From NCBI GenBank assembly GCA_964515555.1, contig CAZEVY010000155.1:1-8151 (forward strand): a stretch of 8,151 bases of DNA. Reading direction: 5' to 3'. The notes below the pieces were generated by a model. That model saw only the letters and a list, made by a program, of their open reading frames with translations. It had not been told where the DNA came from and ran no database searches. Both the position numbers and the translations under genes were made by a program. Below, piece by piece: positions 6,280-8,151 of this stretch (position 1 is its first letter; each line of letters opens with the position of its first letter). Source of the DNA: CAZEVY01 sp964515555 (GTDB taxonomy: Bacteria > Acidobacteriota > Terriglobia > Bryobacterales > Bryobacteraceae).

Positions 6280-7022
6280 TGGACCCGGGCGCGCTGCTCC
6301 GCGAGATCGAATCGGCGCGCCCATCGACCCCCGCCCTCTGGTGGCTGGGCGCGTCGGGCTTCGTTCTCAAGTATCACGACATCGTCTTCTACATCGATCC
6401 GCGCCTCTTCGCCGGCGCGCCCATCGACCCCGCCCGCGTCCGCCACGCCGATCTCGTACTCTGCACCAACGCCGGCGATATGGACGCGGCCGCCCTCGCG
6501 CCCATGCTGGCGGCCTCGCCGCGCGCGAAGATCGTCGTGCCCAAGAGCGCCGCGGCGCAGGCGCACGCCCTGGGCGTCGCCTTCGACCGCATGACGACCA
6601 CCGACTCCGATCTGCGCGTCGAATTCTTCCGGCGCGGCCTCTATGCGCGCATCTACGCCGTTCCGTCGTCGCTCGACGGTCACACGCCCTCGGGCGGATA
6701 CCCGTGGCTCGGCTACCTTATCCGATGCGGCGGCACGACCGTCTACCACGCCGGCGCCTGCCGGCCCTACGAGGGCCTCGCCGATAGGCTCAAGCCGTAC
6801 AGCGTCACCGTGGCGCTGCTGCCGCTGGGCGGCGCTCCCCGCGGGTTCGACGCGGCCGAAGCGGCGCAGTTGTGCGAGGACATCGGCGCGCGCTGGCTGG
6901 TCCCGATGGCGTGCGGCGACGACGCCACCGGCCGCTTCGTCGACCACATGCTGGGCCATCGGCCCGCGCTTCGCTTCAAGGTTTTCGCGACAGGAGAGGG
7001 CTGGACGGCGCCCGTGGAGTGA
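6279..7022 (+). CDS. metallo-beta-lactamase-fold protein (UlaG-like) with lost metal site, probable pseudoenzyme
   Basis: A 247-aa cytoplasmic protein. Landmarks of the UlaG-like branch of the metallo-beta-lactamase fold appear in order: WWLGASGFVLKYHDIVFYIDP (21..41), HADLVLCTNAGDMD (56..69), IYAVPSSLDGH (125..135), GYLIRCGGTTVYHAGACRPYEGL (145..167), LLPLGG (180..185) and WLVPMACGDD (206..215). In active relatives these places read THxHxDH, a histidine after VPA, GDT, and PMHYG. Here they are TNAGDMD, SSL, GAC and PMACG, so none of the usual zinc ligands remains. A conventional hydrolase activity is therefore unlikely; a binding, structural or regulatory role is inferred. The ATG overlaps the glgC stop by one base (TGATG) and no ribosome binding site is seen, pointing to translational coupling and a possible link to ADP-glucose or glycogen metabolism. 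Confidence 0.82.
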   Translation: MDPGALLREIESARPSTPALWWLGASGFVLKYHDIVFYIDPRLFAGAPIDPARVRHADLVLCTNAGDMDAAALAPMLAASPRAKIVVPKSAAAQAHALGVAFDRMTTTDSDLRVEFFRRGLYARIYAVPSSLDGHTPSGGYPWLGYLIRCGGTTVYHAGACRPYEGLADRLKPYSVTVALLPLGGAPRGFDAAEAAQLCEDIGARWLVPMACGDDATGRFVDHMLGHRPALRFKVFATGEGWTAPVE

Positions 7023-7029
7023 GGGCCGC

Positions 7030-7941
7030 CTACCCGAACGCCTTCCGCGGATTCTCCACCATCAACGCGCGGCGCCACGCGGGATCGAGGCGCGGAAGGA
7101 AATCCGTGAACAGGTACGTGTAGCCGCGGAAGTCGCCCCCGCCCGGCTCGCCGACGCGGTACCAGCCCGAGTCCTGCGAGATCAGCACGCGGCCGAGCAG
7201 CCCGGCGGCGGCCATGCGGCGCACGCACTCCAGGTGCCAGTCGGCCGATGCCGCGCGCACGCCGTCGAACTCCACCCAGGCGCCGAGACGCGCGGCCTTC
7301 TCGTGGATGGCTTGGTCCTTCTCGCTTTGCGCGTGAACCCACACGAACTTCGACGCCGCCACGCGCTCCTCGCCAACGATCTCGATTTCTTCGAGCGCCG
7401 CGCGGCCGTCGCCCGTGTGCGAGGCGATCGTCAGTCCCGTCTCGCGCGAGCAGATGGCGGCGGCGCGCACCAGTTTGCGGTCGAGCTCGTCGAGCGGTCC
7501 GCGATTCACGCCCGTCTTGATGAAGCGCGGCTTCACGCCGTCGACGCCGCTGCGGGCTTCGCCGATCCAGCGGCGGGCCAGTTCCTCGGCGGTTTCCTGG
7601 CGCGCGAATGCGGGCACGAACTTGTGGTTGGCGGCCCCGTAGAGTCCGGTGTTGGTCCACAACTCGACGCCCGTGGCATCGGCGAGACGCGCCAGGAGCC
7701 TTGGGTCGCGTCCGAGGAAGTTGGGCGTGCACTCCTGGAGCCGCACGCATCCGAGCTTGCGGATCTCCTCGAGTTTCGGGCGCGCCAGTCGGAAGACTTC
7801 CTCGGCGTCGTAGCGGCCGGGTGCGACTCTGTCGGCGCCGATGAAGTCGACCAGCACGTGCTCGTGTACCAGGATCGCGCCCTCCATAGGCTGCGCCGCG
7901 GCCGACGCGGCGGCGAGAGAGAGAAAATGGCGCCGGTTCAC
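7030..7941 (-). CDS. phosphotriesterase-family metal-dependent hydrolase with Tat signal
   Basis: A 303-aa protein of the amidohydrolase superfamily, phosphotriesterase branch. Native members include lactonases and esterases, so true phosphotriesterase activity should not be assumed. The binuclear metal site looks complete: HEH (H26, H28), the carbamylated-lysine position in FIKTG (K142), H175 in ASHTGDG, H203 in WVHAQ and D257 in SQDSGW. Spacing between these agrees with the family. The N-terminus MNRRHFLSLAAASAAA is a short twin-arginine signal (RRHFL), so the folded enzyme is probably exported. The start is GTG at 7941, set by the signal peptide; a TTG at 7948 is less likely. TATAAT stands 6 nt upstream and there is no ribosome binding site. 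The gene converges on the metallo-beta-lactamase-fold gene with 7 bp between stops. Substrate unknown. Confidence 0.9.
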   Translation of the reverse strand: MNRRHFLSLAAASAAAQPMEGAILVHEHVLVDFIGADRVAPGRYDAEEVFRLARPKLEEIRKLGCVRLQECTPNFLGRDPRLLARLADATGVELWTNTGLYGAANHKFVPAFARQETAEELARRWIGEARSGVDGVKPRFIKTGVNRGPLDELDRKLVRAAAICSRETGLTIASHTGDGRAALEEIEIVGEERVAASKFVWVHAQSEKDQAIHEKAARLGAWVEFDGVRAASADWHLECVRRMAAAGLLGRVLISQDSGWYRVGEPGGGDFRGYTYLFTDFLPRLDPAWRRALMVENPRKAFG

Positions 7942-7947
7942 AACGCA

Positions 7948-7953
7948 ATTATA
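7948..7953 (-). promoter_or_regulatory. putative -10 box for the phosphotriesterase-like gene, leaderless spacing
   Basis: The minus strand carries a perfect TATAAT at 7953..7948, followed by TGCGTT and then the GTG start codon. The expected transcription start coincides with the G of the start codon. A weak -35 candidate, TTGTGG, lies 19 nt upstream. With no Shine-Dalgarno sequence, a leaderless mRNA is the simplest reading. Confidence 0.55.
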
Positions 7954-8151
7954 TGCCGCGCGTCTTTCTCACCCACAAAACCTTCCGCCCCGCGCGCCGC
8001 GATCACAACCCATTGCCGCCATCGCCAGCCCTCTAATATCAACCACTTCACGCCGATTCAGTGCGGCTCGCTGTTCGGCCCCCTGATACCATCGGGCAGG
8101 TTCGATGAAGACGATTCGGCGGCCGCCGATTTCATCGCTCACGATTTCCCG
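7954..8151. other. right-edge region without a confident gene
   Basis: Two weak possibilities exist. On the plus strand an ATG at 8105 opens a frame (MKTIRRPPISS) that runs off the edge, with AGG 5 nt upstream. On the minus strand a 60-codon frame enters from the right edge and stops at 7969, just before the phosphotriesterase promoter. By eye, G/C at third codon positions in the minus frame (about 63 percent over the first 30 codons) looks lower than expected for a gene in DNA this GC-rich. Neither translation is recognisable. The stretch probably includes intergenic DNA plus the edge of a neighbouring gene. Confidence 0.3.

Noticed and set aside
7023..7029. Bidirectional terminator between the convergent genes
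   Set aside because: Only 7 bp separate the stop codons and no hairpin with T-tract is visible around them.
6201..7948. Antisense and alternate frames over the metallo-beta-lactamase-fold and phosphotriesterase genes
   Set aside because: Arg/Gly/Ala-rich translations with no motifs, fully explained by high GC.
1..8151. CRISPR arrays, tRNA/rRNA genes, insertion sequences or defence islands
   Set aside because: No spaced direct repeats of the right size, no cloverleaf-like segments, no transposase or terminal inverted repeats, and no defence-type proteins were seen.

Overview
The window is GC-rich, almost fully coding bacterial DNA. The best lineage clue is the 577-residue secreted protein at 1249..2982. 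Its C-terminal half carries the TIGR03437-type signature (GQINFQIPY and surrounding residues), a domain strongly expanded in Acidobacteriota of the Solibacter/Bryobacter type. High GC and a twin-arginine signal on a phosphotriesterase-like protein fit that placement. The assignment is an inference from protein character, not from a marker-gene comparison.

Layout. Positions 1..82 hold a short spacer with a 10-bp tandem repeat. Five tightly packed minus-strand genes follow, transcribed from right to left: an MFS/ACS-type transporter (4954..3713), a small cupin-like protein (3707..3426), NADH-quinone oxidoreductase subunit A (3344..2973), the secreted TIGR03437-type protein (2982..1249) and a long-form alanyl-tRNA editing protein, AlaX-L (1252..83). 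The last three are linked by a 10-nt overlap and an ATGA overlap, so they are probably translationally coupled. A 71-bp divergent promoter region (4955..5025) separates this block from the plus-strand pair glgC (5026..6279) and a metallo-beta-lactamase-fold protein (6279..7022), which share one base (TGATG). A phosphotriesterase-family protein with a Tat signal (7941..7030) converges on that pair with a 7-bp gap. The last 210 bp hold its promoter and no confident gene.

Function. The window mixes housekeeping and accessory functions: glycogen precursor synthesis (glgC), respiration (an isolated nuoA), translation quality control (AlaX-L), solute uptake (MFS), an exported adhesion-like protein and an exported amidohydrolase-fold enzyme. 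They do not form one obvious pathway. I see no defence system, CRISPR array, mobile element, tRNA or rRNA.

The most unusual item is the protein coupled to glgC. It keeps the scaffold of the UlaG-like metallo-beta-lactamase fold, but every canonical metal-binding position I can align is replaced, so it looks like a pseudoenzyme. Second, two genes (glgC and the phosphotriesterase) have a -10 hexamer 6 to 7 nt before the start codon and no ribosome binding site, which suggests leaderless transcripts.
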